Under the pieces are notes generated by a model. That model ran no database searches and had not been told where the DNA came from. It saw nothing but the letters and a program-made list of their open reading frames with translations. DNA of 64,000 bases from Haliotis asinina. Taxonomy: Eukaryota > Mollusca > Gastropoda > Lepetellida > Haliotidae. Made by a program: the position numbers and the translations under genes. Within the stretch, counting starts at the first letter, position 1, and every line of letters starts with the position of its first letter. Positions 19,907-32,645 of the stretch are shown here, in pieces. The DNA lies in the NCBI RefSeq assembly GCF_037392515.1, contig NC_090285.1:2297501-2361500 (forward strand), given 5' to 3'.

Positions 19907-20390
19907 CACTCTTTTGTTTTTTTGCGCCTCTAGGGGTTGAAAAAGCGGCCTCCAAACGCTTGTCTCCTGGTAAGAACACCTAGTCTGTGACGCAATGTGA
20001 TTGTTGTCAGTGATGTCACGTTTCTGTGACGTCAGGCCATTGTGAGGTCACAGGTGAGTCTTTCTATAGATATCAGAAGGTTGGAATGAGAGAACGTGTC
20101 CATTTACATGACTCCATTTGAAGTCGATGTAAGGACGGAACGTTGTGCAGCTTTCAGCATTGTCCCACACCAATCGGTGTCAGGCTGTCAATGAAGCAGT
20201 AAAACCGTCAGTTCTACGTTGGATTACACACAATATTTCACTTCACAGCATGGCTGAGATAACAGAAAGTGTCCACAGCAAATTATACATATCAACATGA
20301 TGTATAGTCATGGAGTATGTCATTTGTACTTTCTTCAGTCACAGATGAACTCGACGTTTCTCCACCTATGTTCCTGCAGGAGTAAAAAGA

Positions 20391-20462
20391 TGCGTCGGCC
20401 GGGAATCGAACCCGGATCGACTGCTTGGAAGGCAACCATGCTAACCTTTACACCACCGACGC
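20391..20462 (-). tRNA. tRNA-Gly-TCC: tRNA-Gly(TCC), unit 22
   Basis: Intact, T5 terminator. Confidence 0.96.
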
Positions 20463-20779
20463 TGACCATGCTAAGCTTTGTTGAATAGGCATCTTAATGA
20501 AATTTGCTGATTGATTGGCCACGCCTCGAGGCACGCCACTAAATGAGACGGCTTACGTCACAAACTGAATGAAATTGGGCTTTTGAAATGTATTTCTGTC
20601 TTATGCAACGAGGGTCTACAATCTACGAAGCACTGATAACAAATTGTATTGAAATGAAGAGGACACTGCATTTGCATCCATATGGAGTAAATGGACACGT
20701 CAGCTGAACACTTCCTCCTTGCCAGCTGTCTTCTTTAACTTAAGAATGGGAAGCTAAGAAAAGGCACAGTTAGTGTGAA

Positions 20780-20850
20780 GCATCGGTGGTCTAGTGGTAG
20801 AATACTCGCCTGCCACGCGGGTGACCCGGGTTCGATTCCCGGTCGATGCA
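20780..20850 (+). tRNA. tRNA-Gly-GCC: tRNA-Gly(GCC), unit 23
   Basis: Intact. Trailer T4-G-T7; downstream CAGGACATTG. Confidence 0.96.
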
Positions 20851-21334
20851 CACTCTTTTGTTTTTTTGCGCCTCTAGGGGTTGAAAAAGCGGCCTCCAAA
20901 CGCTTGTCTCCTGGTAAGAACACCTAGTCTGTGACGCAATGTGATTGTTGTCAGTGATGTCACGTTTCTGTGACGTCAGGACATTGTGAGGTCACAGGTG
21001 AGTCTTTCTATAGATATCAGAAGGTTGGAATGAGAGAACGTGTCCATTTACATGACTCCATTTGAAGTCGATGTAAGGACGGAACGTTGTGCAGCTTTCA
21101 GCATTGTCCCACACCAATCGGTGTCAGGCTGTCAATGAAGCAGTAATACCGTCAATTCTACGTTGGATTACACACAATATTTCACTTCACAGCATGGCTG
21201 AGATAACAGAAAGTGTCCACAGCAAATTATACATATCAACATGATGTATAGTCATGGAGTATGTCATTTGTACTTTCTTCAGTCACAGATGAACTCGACG
21301 TTTCTCCACCTATGTTCCTGCAGGAGTAAAAAGA

Positions 21335-21406
21335 TGCGTCGGCCGGGAATCGAACCCGGATCGACTGCTTGGAAGGCAACCATGCTAACCTTTACACCAC
21401 CGACGC
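21335..21406 (-). tRNA. tRNA-Gly-TCC: tRNA-Gly(TCC), unit 23
   Basis: Intact, T5 terminator. Confidence 0.96.
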
Positions 21407-21723
21407 TGACCATGCTAAGCTTTGTTGAATAGGCATCTTAATGAAATTTGCTGATTGATTGGCCACGCCTCGAGGCACGCCACTAAATGAGACGGCTTAC
21501 GTCACAAACTGAATGAAATTGGGCTTTTGAAATGTATTTCTGTCTTATGCAACGAGGGTCTACAATCTACGAAGCACTGATAACAAATTGTATTGAAATG
21601 AAGAGGACACTGCATTTGCATCCTTATGGAGTAAATGGACACGTCAGCTGAACACTTCCTCCTTGCCAGCTGTCTTCTTTAACTTAAGAATGGGAAGCTA
21701 AGAAAAGGCACAGTTAGTGTGAA

Positions 21724-21794
21724 GCATCGGTGGTCTAGTGGTAGAATACTCGCCTGCCACGCGGGTGACCCGGGTTCGATTCCCGGTCGATGCA
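21724..21794 (+). tRNA. tRNA-Gly-GCC: tRNA-Gly(GCC), unit 24
   Basis: Intact. Trailer T4-GG-T6; upstream CCTTATGG. Confidence 0.96.
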
Positions 21795-22278
21795 CACTCT
21801 TTTGGTTTTTTGCGCCTCTAGGGGTTGAAAAAGCGGCCTCCAAACGCTTGTCTCCTGGTAAGAACACCTAGTCTGTGACGCAATGTGATTGTTGTCAGTG
21901 ATGTCACGTTTCTGTGACGTCAGGCCATTGTGAGGTCACAGGTGAGTCTTTCTATAGATATCAGAAGGTTGGAATGAGAGAACGTGTCCATTTACATGAC
22001 TCCATTTGAAGTCGATGTAAGGACGGAACGTTGTGCAGCTTTCAGCATTGTCCCACACCAATCGGTGTCAGGCTGTCAATGAAGCAGTAATACCGTCAAT
22101 TCTACGTTGGATTACACACAATATTTCACTTCACAGCATGGCTGAGATAACAGAAAGTGTCCACAGCAAATTATACATATCAACATGATGTATAGTCATG
22201 GAGTATGTCATTTGTACTTTCTTCAGTCACAGATGAACTCGACGTTTCTCCACCTATGTTCCTGCAGGAGTAAAAAGA

Positions 22279-22350
22279 TGCGTCGGCCGGGAATCGAACC
22301 CGGATCGACTGCTTGGAAGGCAACCATGCTAACCTTTACACCACCGACGC
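22279..22350 (-). tRNA. tRNA-Gly-TCC: tRNA-Gly(TCC), unit 24
   Basis: Intact, T5 terminator. Confidence 0.96.
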
Positions 22351-22667
22351 TGACCATGCTAAGCTTTGTTGAATAGGCATCTTAATGAAATTTGCTGATT
22401 GATTGGCCACGCCTCGAGGCACGCCACTAAATGAGACGGCTTACGTCACAAACTGAATGAAATTGGGCTTTTGAAATGTATTTCTGTCTTATGCAACGAG
22501 GGTCTACAATCTACGAAGCACTGATAACAAATTGTATTGAAATGAAGAGGACACTGCATTTGCATCCTTATGGAGTAAATGGACACGTCAGCTGAACACT
22601 TCCTCCTTGCCAGCTGTCTTCTTTAACTTAAGAATGGGAAGCTAAGAAAAGGCACAGTTAGTGTGAA

Positions 22668-22738
22668 GCATCGGTGGTCTAGTGGTAGAATACTCGCCTG
22701 CCACGCGGGTGACCCGGGTTCGATTCCCGGTCGATGCA
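22668..22738 (+). tRNA. tRNA-Gly-GCC: tRNA-Gly(GCC), unit 25
   Basis: Intact. Trailer T4-GG-T6; upstream CCTTATGG. Confidence 0.96.
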
Positions 22739-23222
22739 CACTCTTTTGGTTTTTTGCGCCTCTAGGGGTTGAAAAAGCGGCCTCCAAACGCTTGTCTCCT
22801 GGTAAGAACACCTAGTCTGTGACGCAATGTGATTGTTGTCAGTGATGTCACGTTTCTGTGACGTCAGGCCATTGTGAGGTCACAGGTGAGTCTTTCTATA
22901 GATATCAGAAGGTTGGAATGAGAGAACGTGTCCATTTACATGACTCCATTTGAAGTCGATGTAAGGACGGAACGTTGTGCAGCTTTCAGCATTGTCCCAC
23001 ACCAATCGGTGTCAGGCTGTCAATGAAGCAGTAAAACCGTCAGTTCTACGTTGGATTACACACAATATTTCACTTCACAGCATGGCTGAGATAACAGAAA
23101 GTGTCCACAGCAAATTATACATATCAACATGATGTATAGTCATGGAGTATGTCATTTGTACTTTCTTCAGTCACAGATGAACTCGACGTTTCTCCACCTA
23201 TGTTCCTGCAGGAGTAAAAAGA

Positions 23223-23294
23223 TGCGTCGGCTGGGAATCGAACCCGGATCGACTGCTTGGAAGGCAACCATGCTAACCTTTACACCACCGACGC
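23223..23294 (-). tRNA. tRNA-Gly-TCC: tRNA-Gly(TCC), unit 25, A64 variant
   Basis: T at 23232 gives the same C50-A64 mismatch as unit 21, four units away. T5 terminator intact. Confidence 0.9.
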
Positions 23295-23611
23295 TGACCA
23301 TGCTAAGCTTTGTTGAATAGGCATCTTAATGAAATTTGCTGATTGATTGGCCACGCCTCGAGGCACGCCACTAAATGAGACGGCTTACGTCACAAACTGA
23401 ATGAAATTGGGCTTTTGAAATGTATTTCTGTCTTATGCAACGAGGGTCTACAATCTACGAAGCACTGATAACAAATTGTATTGAAATGAAGAGGACACTG
23501 CATTTGCATCCATATGGAGTAAATGGACACGTCAGCTGAACACTTCCTCCTTGCCAGCTGTCTTCTTTAACTTAAGAATGGGAAGCTAAGAAAAGGCACA
23601 GTTAGTGTGAA

Positions 23612-23682
23612 GCATCGGTGGTCTAGTGGTAGAATACTCGCCTGCCACGCGGGTGACCCGGGTTCGATTCCCGGTCGATGCA
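23612..23682 (+). tRNA. tRNA-Gly-GCC: tRNA-Gly(GCC), unit 26
   Basis: Intact. Trailer T4-G-T7. Confidence 0.96.
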
Positions 23683-24166
23683 CACTCTTTTGTTTTTTTG
23701 CGCCTCTAGGGGTTGAAAAAGCGGCCTCCAAACGCTTGTCTCCTGGTAAGAACACCTAGTCTGTGACGCAATGTGATTGTTGTCAGTGATGTCACGTTTC
23801 TGTGACGTCAGGCCATTGTGAGGTCACAGGTGAGTCTTTCTATAGATATCAGAAGGTTGGAATGAGAGAACGTGTCCATTTACATGACTCCATTTGAAGT
23901 CGATGTAAGGACGGAACGTTGTGCAGCTTTCAGCATTGTCCCACACCAATCGGTGTCAGGCTGTCAATGAAGCAGTAAAACCGTCAGTTCTACGTTGGAT
24001 TACACACAATATTTCACTTCACAGCATGGCTGAGATAACAGAAAGTGTCCACAGCAAATTATACATATCAACATGATGTATAGTCATGGAGTATGTCATT
24101 TGTACTTTCTTCAGTCACAGATGAACTCGACGTTTCTCCACCTATGTTCCTGCAGGAGTAAAAAGA

Positions 24167-24238
24167 TGCGTCGGCCGGGAATCGAACCCGGATCGACTGC
24201 TTGGAAGGCAACCATGCTAACCTTTACACCACCGACGC
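24167..24238 (-). tRNA. tRNA-Gly-TCC: tRNA-Gly(TCC), unit 26
   Basis: Intact, T5 terminator. Confidence 0.96.
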
Positions 24239-24555
24239 TGACCATGCTAAGCTTTGTTGAATAGGCATCTTAATGAAATTTGCTGATTGATTGGCCACGC
24301 CTCGAGGCACGCCACTAAATGAGACGGCTTACGTCACAAACTGAATGAAATTGGGCTTTTGAAATGTATTTCTGTCTTATGCAACGAGGGTCTACAATCT
24401 ACGAAGCACTGATAACAAATTGTATTGAAATGAAGAGGACACTGCATTTGCATCCATATGGAGTAAATGGACACGTCAGCTGAACACTTCCTCCTTGCCA
24501 GCTGTCTTCTTTAACTTAAGAATGGGAAGCTAAGAAAAGGCACAGTTAGTGTGAA

Positions 24556-24626
24556 GCATCGGTGGTCTAGTGGTAGAATACTCGCCTGCCACGCGGGTGA
24601 CCCGGGTTCGATTCCCGGTCGATGCA
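24556..24626 (+). tRNA. tRNA-Gly-GCC: tRNA-Gly(GCC), unit 27
   Basis: Intact. Trailer T4-G-T7; downstream CAGGACATTG. Confidence 0.96.
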
Positions 24627-25110
24627 CACTCTTTTGTTTTTTTGCGCCTCTAGGGGTTGAAAAAGCGGCCTCCAAACGCTTGTCTCCTGGTAAGAACACC
24701 TAGTCTGTGACGCAATGTGATTGTTGTCAGTGATGTCACGTTTCTGTGACGTCAGGACATTGTGAGGTCACAGGTGAGTCTTTCTATAGATATCAGAAGG
24801 TTGGAATGAGAGAACGTGTCCATTTACATGACTCCATTTGAAGTCGATGTAAGGACGGAACGTTGTGCAGCTTTCAGCATTGTCCCACACCAATCGGTGT
24901 CAGGCTGTCAATGAAGCAGTAATACCGTCAATTCTACGTTGGATTACACACAATATTTCACTTCACAGCATGGCTGAGATAACAGAAAGTGTCCACAGCA
25001 AATTATACATATCAACATGATGTATAGTCATGGAGTATGTCATTTGTACTTTCTTCAGTCACAGATGAACTCGACGTTTCTCCACCTATGTTCCTGCAGG
25101 AGTAAAAAGA

Positions 25111-25182
25111 TGCGTCGGCCGGGAATCGAACCCGGATCGACTGCTTGGAAGGCAACCATGCTAACCTTTACACCACCGACGC
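25111..25182 (-). tRNA. tRNA-Gly-TCC: tRNA-Gly(TCC), unit 27
   Basis: Intact, T5 terminator. Confidence 0.96.
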
Positions 25183-25499
25183 TGACCATGCTAAGCTTTG
25201 TTGAATAGGCATCTTAATGAAATTTGCTGATTGATTGGCCACGCCTCGAGGCACGCCACTAAATGAGACGGCTTACGTCACAAACTGAATGAAATTGGGC
25301 TTTTGAAATGTATTTCTGTCTTATGCAACGAGGGTCTACAATCTACGAAGCACTGATAACAAATTGTATTGAAATGAAGAGGACACTGCATTTGCATCCT
25401 TATGGAGTAAATGGACACGTCAGCTGAACACTTCCTCCTTGCCAGCTGTCTTCTTTAACTTAAGAATGGGAAGCTAAGAAAAGGCACAGTTAGTGTGAA

Positions 25500-25570
25500 G
25501 CATCGGTGGTCTAGTGGTAGAATACTCGCCTGCCACGCGGGTGACCCGGGTTCGATTCCCGGTCGATGCA
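25500..25570 (+). tRNA. tRNA-Gly-GCC: tRNA-Gly(GCC), unit 28
   Basis: Intact. Trailer T4-GG-T6; upstream CCTTATGG. Confidence 0.96.
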
Positions 25571-26054
25571 CACTCTTTTGGTTTTTTGCGCCTCTAGGGG
25601 TTGAAAAAGCGGCCTCCAAACGCTTGTCTCCTGGTAAGAACACCTAGTCTGTGACGCAATGTGATTGTTGTCAGTGATGTCACGTTTCTGTGACGTCAGG
25701 CCATTGTGAGGTCACAGGTGAGTCTTTCTATAGATATCAGAAGGTTGGAATGAGAGAACGTGTCCATTTACATGACTCCATTTGAAGTCGATGTAAGGAC
25801 GGAACGTTGTGCAGCTTTCAGCATTGTCCCACACCAATCGGTGTCAGGCTGTCAATGAAGCAGTAAAACCGTCAGTTCTACGTTGGATTACACACAATAT
25901 TTCACTTCACAGCATGGCTGAGATAACAGAAAGTGTCCACAGCAAATTATACATATCAACATGATGTATAGTCATGGAGTATGTCATTTGTACTTTCTTC
26001 AGTCACAGATGAACTCGACGTTTCTCCACCTATGTTCCTGCAGGAGTAAAAAGA

Positions 26055-26126
26055 TGCGTCGGCCGGGAATCGAACCCGGATCGACTGCTTGGAAGGCAAC
26101 CATGCTAACCTTTACACCACCGACGC
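26055..26126 (-). tRNA. tRNA-Gly-TCC: tRNA-Gly(TCC), unit 28
   Basis: Intact, T5 terminator. Confidence 0.96.
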
Positions 26127-26443
26127 TGACCATGCTAAGCTTTGTTGAATAGGCATCTTAATGAAATTTGCTGATTGATTGGCCACGCCTCGAGGCACGC
26201 CACTAAATGAGACGGCTTACGTCACAAACTGAATGAAATTGGGCTTTTGAAATGTATTTCTGTCTTATGCAACGAGGGTCTACAATCTACGAAGCACTGA
26301 TAACAAATTGTATTGAAATGAAGAGGACACTGCATTTGCATCCATATGGAGTAAATGGACACGTCAGCTGAACACTTCCTCCTTGCCAGCTGTCTTCTTT
26401 AACTTAAGAATGGGAAGCTAAGAAAAGGCACAGTTAGTGTGAA

Positions 26444-26514
26444 GCATCGGTGGTCTAGTGGTAGAATACTCGCCTGCCACGCGGGTGACCCGGGTTCGAT
26501 TCCCGGTCGATGCA
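26444..26514 (+). tRNA. tRNA-Gly-GCC: tRNA-Gly(GCC), unit 29
   Basis: Intact. Trailer T4-G-T7. Confidence 0.96.
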
Positions 26515-26998
26515 CACTCTTTTGTTTTTTTGCGCCTCTAGGGGTTGAAAAAGCGGCCTCCAAACGCTTGTCTCCTGGTAAGAACACCTAGTCTGTGACG
26601 CAATGTGATTGTTGTCAGTGATGTCACGTTTCTGTGACGTCAGGCCATTGTGAGGTCACAGGTGAGTCTTTCTATAGATATCAGAAGGTTGGAATGAGAG
26701 AACGTGTCCATTTACATGACTCCATTTGAAGTCGATGTAAGGACGGAACGTTGTGCAGCTTTCAGCATTGTCCCACACCAATCGGTGTCAGGCTGTCAAT
26801 GAAGCAGTAAAACCGTCAGTTCTACGTTGGATTACACACAATATTTCACTTCACAGCATGGCTGAGATAACAGAAAGTGTCCACAGCAAATTATACATAT
26901 CAACATGATGTATAGTCATGGAGTATGTCATTTGTACTTTCTTCAGTCACAGATGAACTCGACGTTTCTCCACCTATGTTCCTGCAGGAGTAAAAAGA

Positions 26999-27070
26999 TG
27001 CGTCGGCCGGGAATCGAACCCGGATCGACTGCTTGGAAGGCAACCATGCTAACCTTTACACCACCGACGC
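26999..27070 (-). tRNA. tRNA-Gly-TCC: tRNA-Gly(TCC), unit 29
   Basis: Intact, T5 terminator. Confidence 0.96.
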
Positions 27071-27387
27071 TGACCATGCTAAGCTTTGTTGAATAGGCAT
27101 CTTAATGAAATTTGCTGATTGATTGGCCACGCCTCGAGGCACGCCACTAAATGAGACGGCTTACGTCACAAACTGAATGAAATTGGGCTTTTGAAATGTA
27201 TTTCTGTCTTATGCAACGAGGGTCTACAATCTACGAAGCACTGATAACAAATTGTATTGAAATGAAGAGGACACTGCATTTGCATCCATATGGAGTAAAT
27301 GGACACGTCAGCTGAACACTTCCTCCTTGCCAGCTGTCTTCTTTAACTTAAGAATGGGAAGCTAAGAAAAGGCACAGTTAGTGTGAA

Positions 27388-27458
27388 GCATCGGTGGTCT
27401 AGTGGTAGAATACTCGCCTGCCACGCGGGTGACCCGGGTTCGATTCCCGGTCGATGCA
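27388..27458 (+). tRNA. tRNA-Gly-GCC: tRNA-Gly(GCC), unit 30
   Basis: Intact. Trailer T4-G-T7. Confidence 0.96.
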
Positions 27459-27942
27459 CACTCTTTTGTTTTTTTGCGCCTCTAGGGGTTGAAAAAGCGG
27501 CCTCCAAACGCTTGTCTCCTGGTAAGAACACCTAGTCTGTGACGCAATGTGATTGTTGTCAGTGATGTCACGTTTCTGTGACGTCAGGCCATTGTGAGGT
27601 CACAGGTGAGTCTTTCTATAGATATCAGAAGGTTGGAATGAGAGAACGTGTCCATTTACATGACTCCATTTGAAGTCGATGTAAGGACGGAACGTTGTGC
27701 AGCTTTCAGCATTGTCCCACACCAATCGGTGTCAGGCTGTCAATGAAGCAGTAAAACCGTCAGTTCTACGTTGGATTACACACAATATTTCACTTCACAG
27801 CATGGCTGAGATAACAGAAAGTGTCCACAGCAAATTATACATATCAACATGATGTATAGTCATGGAGTATGTCATTTGTACTTTCTTCAGTCACAGATGA
27901 ACTCGACGTTTCTCCACCTATGTTCCTGCAGGAGTAAAAAGA

Positions 27943-28014
27943 TGCGTCGGCCGGGAATCGAACCCGGATCGACTGCTTGGAAGGCAACCATGCTAACCTT
28001 TACACCACCGACGC
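27943..28014 (-). tRNA. tRNA-Gly-TCC: tRNA-Gly(TCC), unit 30
   Basis: Intact, T5 terminator. Confidence 0.96.
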
Positions 28015-28331
28015 TGACCATGCTAAGCTTTGTTGAATAGGCATCTTAATGAAATTTGCTGATTGATTGGCCACGCCTCGAGGCACGCCACTAAATGAGA
28101 CGGCTTACGTCACAAACTGAATGAAATTGGGCTTTTGAAATGTATTTCTGTCTTATGCAACGAGGGTCTACAATCTACGAAGCACTGATAACAAATTGTA
28201 TTGAAATGAAGAGGACACTGCATTTGCATCCATATGGAGTAAATGGACACGTCAGCTGAACACTTCCTCCTTGCCAGCTGTCTTCTTTAACTTAAGAATG
28301 GGAAGCTAAGAAAAGGCACAGTTAGTGTGAA

Positions 28332-28402
28332 GCATCGGTGGTCTAGTGGTAGAATACTCGCCTGCCACGCGGGTGACCCGGGTTCGATTCCCGGTCGATG
28401 CA
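28332..28402 (+). tRNA. tRNA-Gly-GCC: tRNA-Gly(GCC), unit 31
   Basis: Intact. Trailer T4-G-T7; downstream CAGGACATTG. Confidence 0.96.
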
Positions 28403-28886
28403 CACTCTTTTGTTTTTTTGCGCCTCTAGGGGTTGAAAAAGCGGCCTCCAAACGCTTGTCTCCTGGTAAGAACACCTAGTCTGTGACGCAATGTGATTGT
28501 TGTCAGTGATGTCACGTTTCTGTGACGTCAGGACATTGTGAGGTCACAGGTGAGTCTTTCTATAGATATCAGAAGGTTGGAATGAGAGAACGTGTCCATT
28601 TACATGACTCCATTTGAAGTCGATGTAAGGACGGAACGTTGTGCAGCTTTCAGCATTGTCCCACACCAATCGGTGTCAGGCTGTCAATGAAGCAGTAAAA
28701 CCGTCAGTTCTACGTTGGATTACACACAATATTTCACTTCACAGCATGGCTGAGATAACAGAAAGTGTCCACAGCAAATTATACATATCAACATGATGTA
28801 TAGTCATGGAGTATGTCATTTGTACTTTCTTCAGTCACAGATGAACTCGACGTTTCTCCACCTATGTTCCTGCAGGAGTAAAAAGA

Positions 28887-28958
28887 TGCGTCGGCCGGGA
28901 ATCGAACCCGGATCGACTGCTTGGAAGGCAACCATGCTAACCTTTACACCACCGACGC
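28887..28958 (-). tRNA. tRNA-Gly-TCC: tRNA-Gly(TCC), unit 31
   Basis: Intact, T5 terminator. Confidence 0.96.
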
Positions 28959-29275
28959 TGACCATGCTAAGCTTTGTTGAATAGGCATCTTAATGAAATT
29001 TGCTGATTGATTGGCCACGCCTCGAGGCACGCCACTAAATGAGACGGCTTACGTCACAAACTGAATGAAATTGGGCTTTTGAAATGTATTTCTGTCTTAT
29101 GCAACGAGGGTCTACAATCTACGAAGCACTGATAACAAATTGTATTGAAATGAAGAGGACACTGCATTTGCATCCATATGGAGTAAATGGACACGTCAGC
29201 TGAACACTTCCTCCTTGCCAGCTGTCTTCTTTAACTTAAGAATGGGAAGCTAAGAAAAGGCACAGTTAGTGTGAA

Positions 29276-29346
29276 GCATCGGTGGTCTAGTGGTAGAATA
29301 CTCGCCTGCCACGCGGGTGACCCGGGTTCGATTCCCGGTCGATGCA
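29276..29346 (+). tRNA. tRNA-Gly-GCC: tRNA-Gly(GCC), unit 32, shortened first terminator
   Basis: Body intact. The first T4 of the trailer has lost two bases (T2-G-T7), so only the T7 run remains as terminator. Confidence 0.95.
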
Positions 29347-29828
29347 CACTCTTGTTTTTTTGCGCCTCTAGGGGTTGAAAAAGCGGCCTCCAAACGCTTG
29401 TCTCCTGGTAAGAACACCTAGTCTGTGACGCAATGTGATTGTTGTCAGTGATGTCACGTTTCTGTGACGTCAGGACATTGTGAGGTCACAGGTGAGTCTT
29501 TCTATAGATATCAGAAGGTTGGAATGAGAGAACGTGTCCATTTACATGACTCCATTTGAAGTCGATGTAAGGACGGAACGTTGTGCAGCTTTCAGCATTG
29601 TCCCACAGCAATCGGTGTCAGGCTGTCAATGAAGCAGTAATACCGTCAATTCTACGTTGGATTACACACAATATTTCACTTCACAGCATGGCTGAGATAA
29701 CAGAAAGTGTCCACAGCAAATTATACATATCAACATGATGTATAGTCATGGAGTATGTCATTTGTACTTTCTTCAGTCACAGATGAACTCGACGTTTCTC
29801 CACCTATGTTCCTGCAGGAGTATAAAGA

Positions 29829-29900
29829 TGCGTCGGCCGGGAATCGAACCCGGATCGACTGCTTGGAAGGCAACCATGCTAACCTTTACACCACCGACGC
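29829..29900 (-). tRNA. tRNA-Gly-TCC: tRNA-Gly(TCC), unit 32, weak terminator
   Basis: Body intact; T at 29823 changes T5 to TTTAT. First of three consecutive units with this change. Confidence 0.93.
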
Positions 29901-30217
29901 TGACCATGCTAAGCTTTGTTGAATAGGCATCTTAATGAAATTTGCTGATTGATTGGCCACGCCTCGAGGCACGCCACTAAATGAGACGGCTTACGTCACA
30001 AACTGAATGAAATTGGGCTTTTGAAATGTATTTCTGTCTTATGCAACGAGGGTCTACAATCTACGAAGCACTGATAACAAATTGTATATAAATGAAGAGG
30101 ACACTGCATTTGCATCCTTATGGAGTAAATGGACACGTCAGCTGAACACTTCCTCCTTGCCAGCTGTCTTCTTTAACTTAAGAATGGGAAGCTAAGAAAA
30201 GGCACAGTTAGTGTGAA

Positions 30218-30288
30218 GCATCGGTGGTCTAGTGGTAGAATACTCGCCTGCCACGCGGGTGACCCGGGTTCGATTCCCGGTCGATGCA
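30218..30288 (+). tRNA. tRNA-Gly-GCC: tRNA-Gly(GCC), unit 33
   Basis: Intact. Unique trailer T4-GG-T-G-T4; upstream TATATAAA and CCTTATGG. Confidence 0.96.
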
Positions 30289-30772
30289 CACTCTTTTGGT
30301 GTTTTGCGCCTCTAGGGGTTGAAAAAGCGGCCTCCAAACGCTTGTCTCCTGGTAAGAACACCTAGTCTGTGACGCAATGTGATTGTTGTCAGTGATGTCA
30401 CGTTTCTGTGACGTCAGGCCATTGTGAGGTCACAGGTGAGTCTTTCTATAGATATCAGAAGGTTGGAATGAGAGAACGTGTCCATTTACATGACTCCATT
30501 TGAAGTCGATGTAAGGACGGAACGTTGTGCAGCTTTCAGCATTGTCCCACACCAATCGGTGTCAGGCTGTCAATGAAGCAGTAAAACCGTCAGTTCTACG
30601 TTGGATTACACACAATATTTCACTTCACAGCATGGCTGAGATAACAGAAAGTGTCCACAGCAAATTATACATATCAACATGATGTATAGTCATGGAGTAT
30701 GTCATTTGTACTTTCTTCAGTCACAGATGAACTCGACGTTTCTCCACCTATGTTCCTGCAGGAGTATAAAGA

Positions 30773-30844
30773 TGCGTCGGCCGGGAATCGAACCCGGATC
30801 GACTGCTTGGAAGGCAACCATGCTAACCTTTACACCACCGACGC
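30773..30844 (-). tRNA. tRNA-Gly-TCC: tRNA-Gly(TCC), unit 33, weak terminator
   Basis: Body intact; T at 30767 changes T5 to TTTAT. Confidence 0.93.
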
Positions 30845-31161
30845 TGACCATGCTAAGCTTTGTTGAATAGGCATCTTAATGAAATTTGCTGATTGATTGG
30901 CCACGCCTCGAGGCACGCCACTAAATGAGACGGCTTACGTCACAAACTGAATGAAATTGGGCTTTTGAAATGTATTTCTGTCTTATGCAACGAGGGTCTA
31001 CAATCTACGAAGCACTGATAACAAATTGTATTGAAATGAAGAGGACACTGCATTTGCATCCATATGGAGTAAATGGACACGTCAGCTGAACACTTCCTCC
31101 TTGCCAGCTGTCTTCTTTAACTTAAGAATGGGAAGCTAAGAAAAGGCACAGTTAGTGTGAA

Positions 31162-31232
31162 GCATCGGTGGTCTAGTGGTAGAATACTCGCCTGCCACGC
31201 GGGTGACCCGGGTTCGATTCCCGGTCGATGCA
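31162..31232 (+). tRNA. tRNA-Gly-GCC: tRNA-Gly(GCC), unit 34
   Basis: Intact. Trailer T4-G-T7; downstream TTGTCACCTGG replaces TTGTCTCCTGG. Confidence 0.96.
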
Positions 31233-31716
31233 CACTCTTTTGTTTTTTTGCGCCTCTAGGGGTTGAAAAAGCGGCCTCCAAACGCTTGTCACCTGGTAAG
31301 AACACCTAGTCTGTGACGCAATGTGATTGTTGTCAGTGATGTCACGTTTCTGTGACGTCAGGCCATTGTGAGGTCACAGGTGAGTCTTTCTATAGATATC
31401 AGAAGGTTGGAATGAGAGAACGTGTCCATTTACATGACTCCATTTGAAGTCGATGTAAGGACGGAACGTTGTGCAGCTTTCAGCATTGTCCCACACCAAT
31501 CGGTGTCAGGCTGTCAATGAAGCAGTAAAACCGTCAGTTCTACGTTGTATTACACACAATATTTCACTTCACAGCATGGCTGAGATAACAGAAAGTGTCC
31601 ACAGCAAATTATACATATCAACATGATGTATAGTCATGGAGTATGTCATTTGTACTTTCTTCAGTCACAGATGAACTCGACGTTTCTCCACCTATGTTCC
31701 TGCAGGAGTATAAAGA

Positions 31717-31788
31717 TGCGTCGGCCGGGAATCGAACCCGGATCGACTGCTTGGAAGGCAACCATGCTAACCTTTACACCACCGACGC
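31717..31788 (-). tRNA. tRNA-Gly-TCC: tRNA-Gly(TCC), unit 34, weak terminator
   Basis: Body intact; T at 31711 changes T5 to TTTAT. Shares TTGTATTACAC with units 12 and 15. Confidence 0.93.
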
Positions 31789-32105
31789 TGACCATGCTAA
31801 GCTTTGTTGAATAGGCATCTTAATGAAATTTGCTGATTGATTGGCCACGCCTCGAGGCACGCCACTAAATGAGACGGCTTACGTCACAAACTGAATGAAA
31901 TTGGGCTTTTGAAATGTATTTCTGTCTTATGCAACGAGGGTCTACAATCTACGAAGCACTGATAACAAATTGTATTGAAATGAAGAGGACACTGCATTTG
32001 CATCCTTATGGAGTAAATGGACACGTCAGCTGAACACTTCCTCCTTGCCAGCTGTCTTCTTTAACTTAAGAATGGGAAGCTAAGAAAAGGCACAGTTAGT
32101 GTGAA

Positions 32106-32176
32106 GCATCGGTGGTCTAGTGGTAGAATACTCGCCTGCCACGCGGGTGACCCGGGTTCGATTCCCGGTCGATGCA
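32106..32176 (+). tRNA. tRNA-Gly-GCC: tRNA-Gly(GCC), unit 35
   Basis: Intact. Trailer T4-GG-T6; upstream CCTTATGG. Confidence 0.96.
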
Positions 32177-32645
32177 CACTCTTTTGGTTTTTTGCGCCTC
32201 TAGGGGTTGAAAAAGCGGCCTCCAAACGCTTGTCTCCTGGTAAGAACACCTAGTCTGTGACGCAATGTGATTGTTGTCAGTGATGTCACGTTTCTGTGAC
32301 GTCAGGCCATTGTGAGGTCACAGGTGAGTCTTTCTATAGATATCAGAAGGTTGGAATGAGAGAACGTGTCCATTTACATGACTCCATTTGAAGTCGATGT
32401 AAGGACGGAACGTTGTGCAGCTTTCAGCATTGTCCCACACCAATCGGTGTCAGGCTGTCAATGAAGCAGTAAAACCGTCAGTTCTACGTTGGATTACACA
32501 CAATATTTCACTTCACAGCATGGCTGAGATAACAGAAAGTGTCCACAGCAAATTATACATATCAACATGATGTATAGTCATGGAGTATGTCATTTGTACT
32601 TTCTTCAGTCACAGATGAACCTATGTTCCTGCAGGAGTAAAAAGA

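Larger units (their letters stand above)
19353..26000. repeat. Higher-order repeat: 3776-bp (four-unit) shift, units 21-24 matching 25-28
   Basis: The TCC genes at 19447 and 23223 share the A64 change, and the next units share the order of T-run classes (T7, T7, GG-T6) and the CAGGACATTG variant at about 20978 and 24754. Confidence 0.65.
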
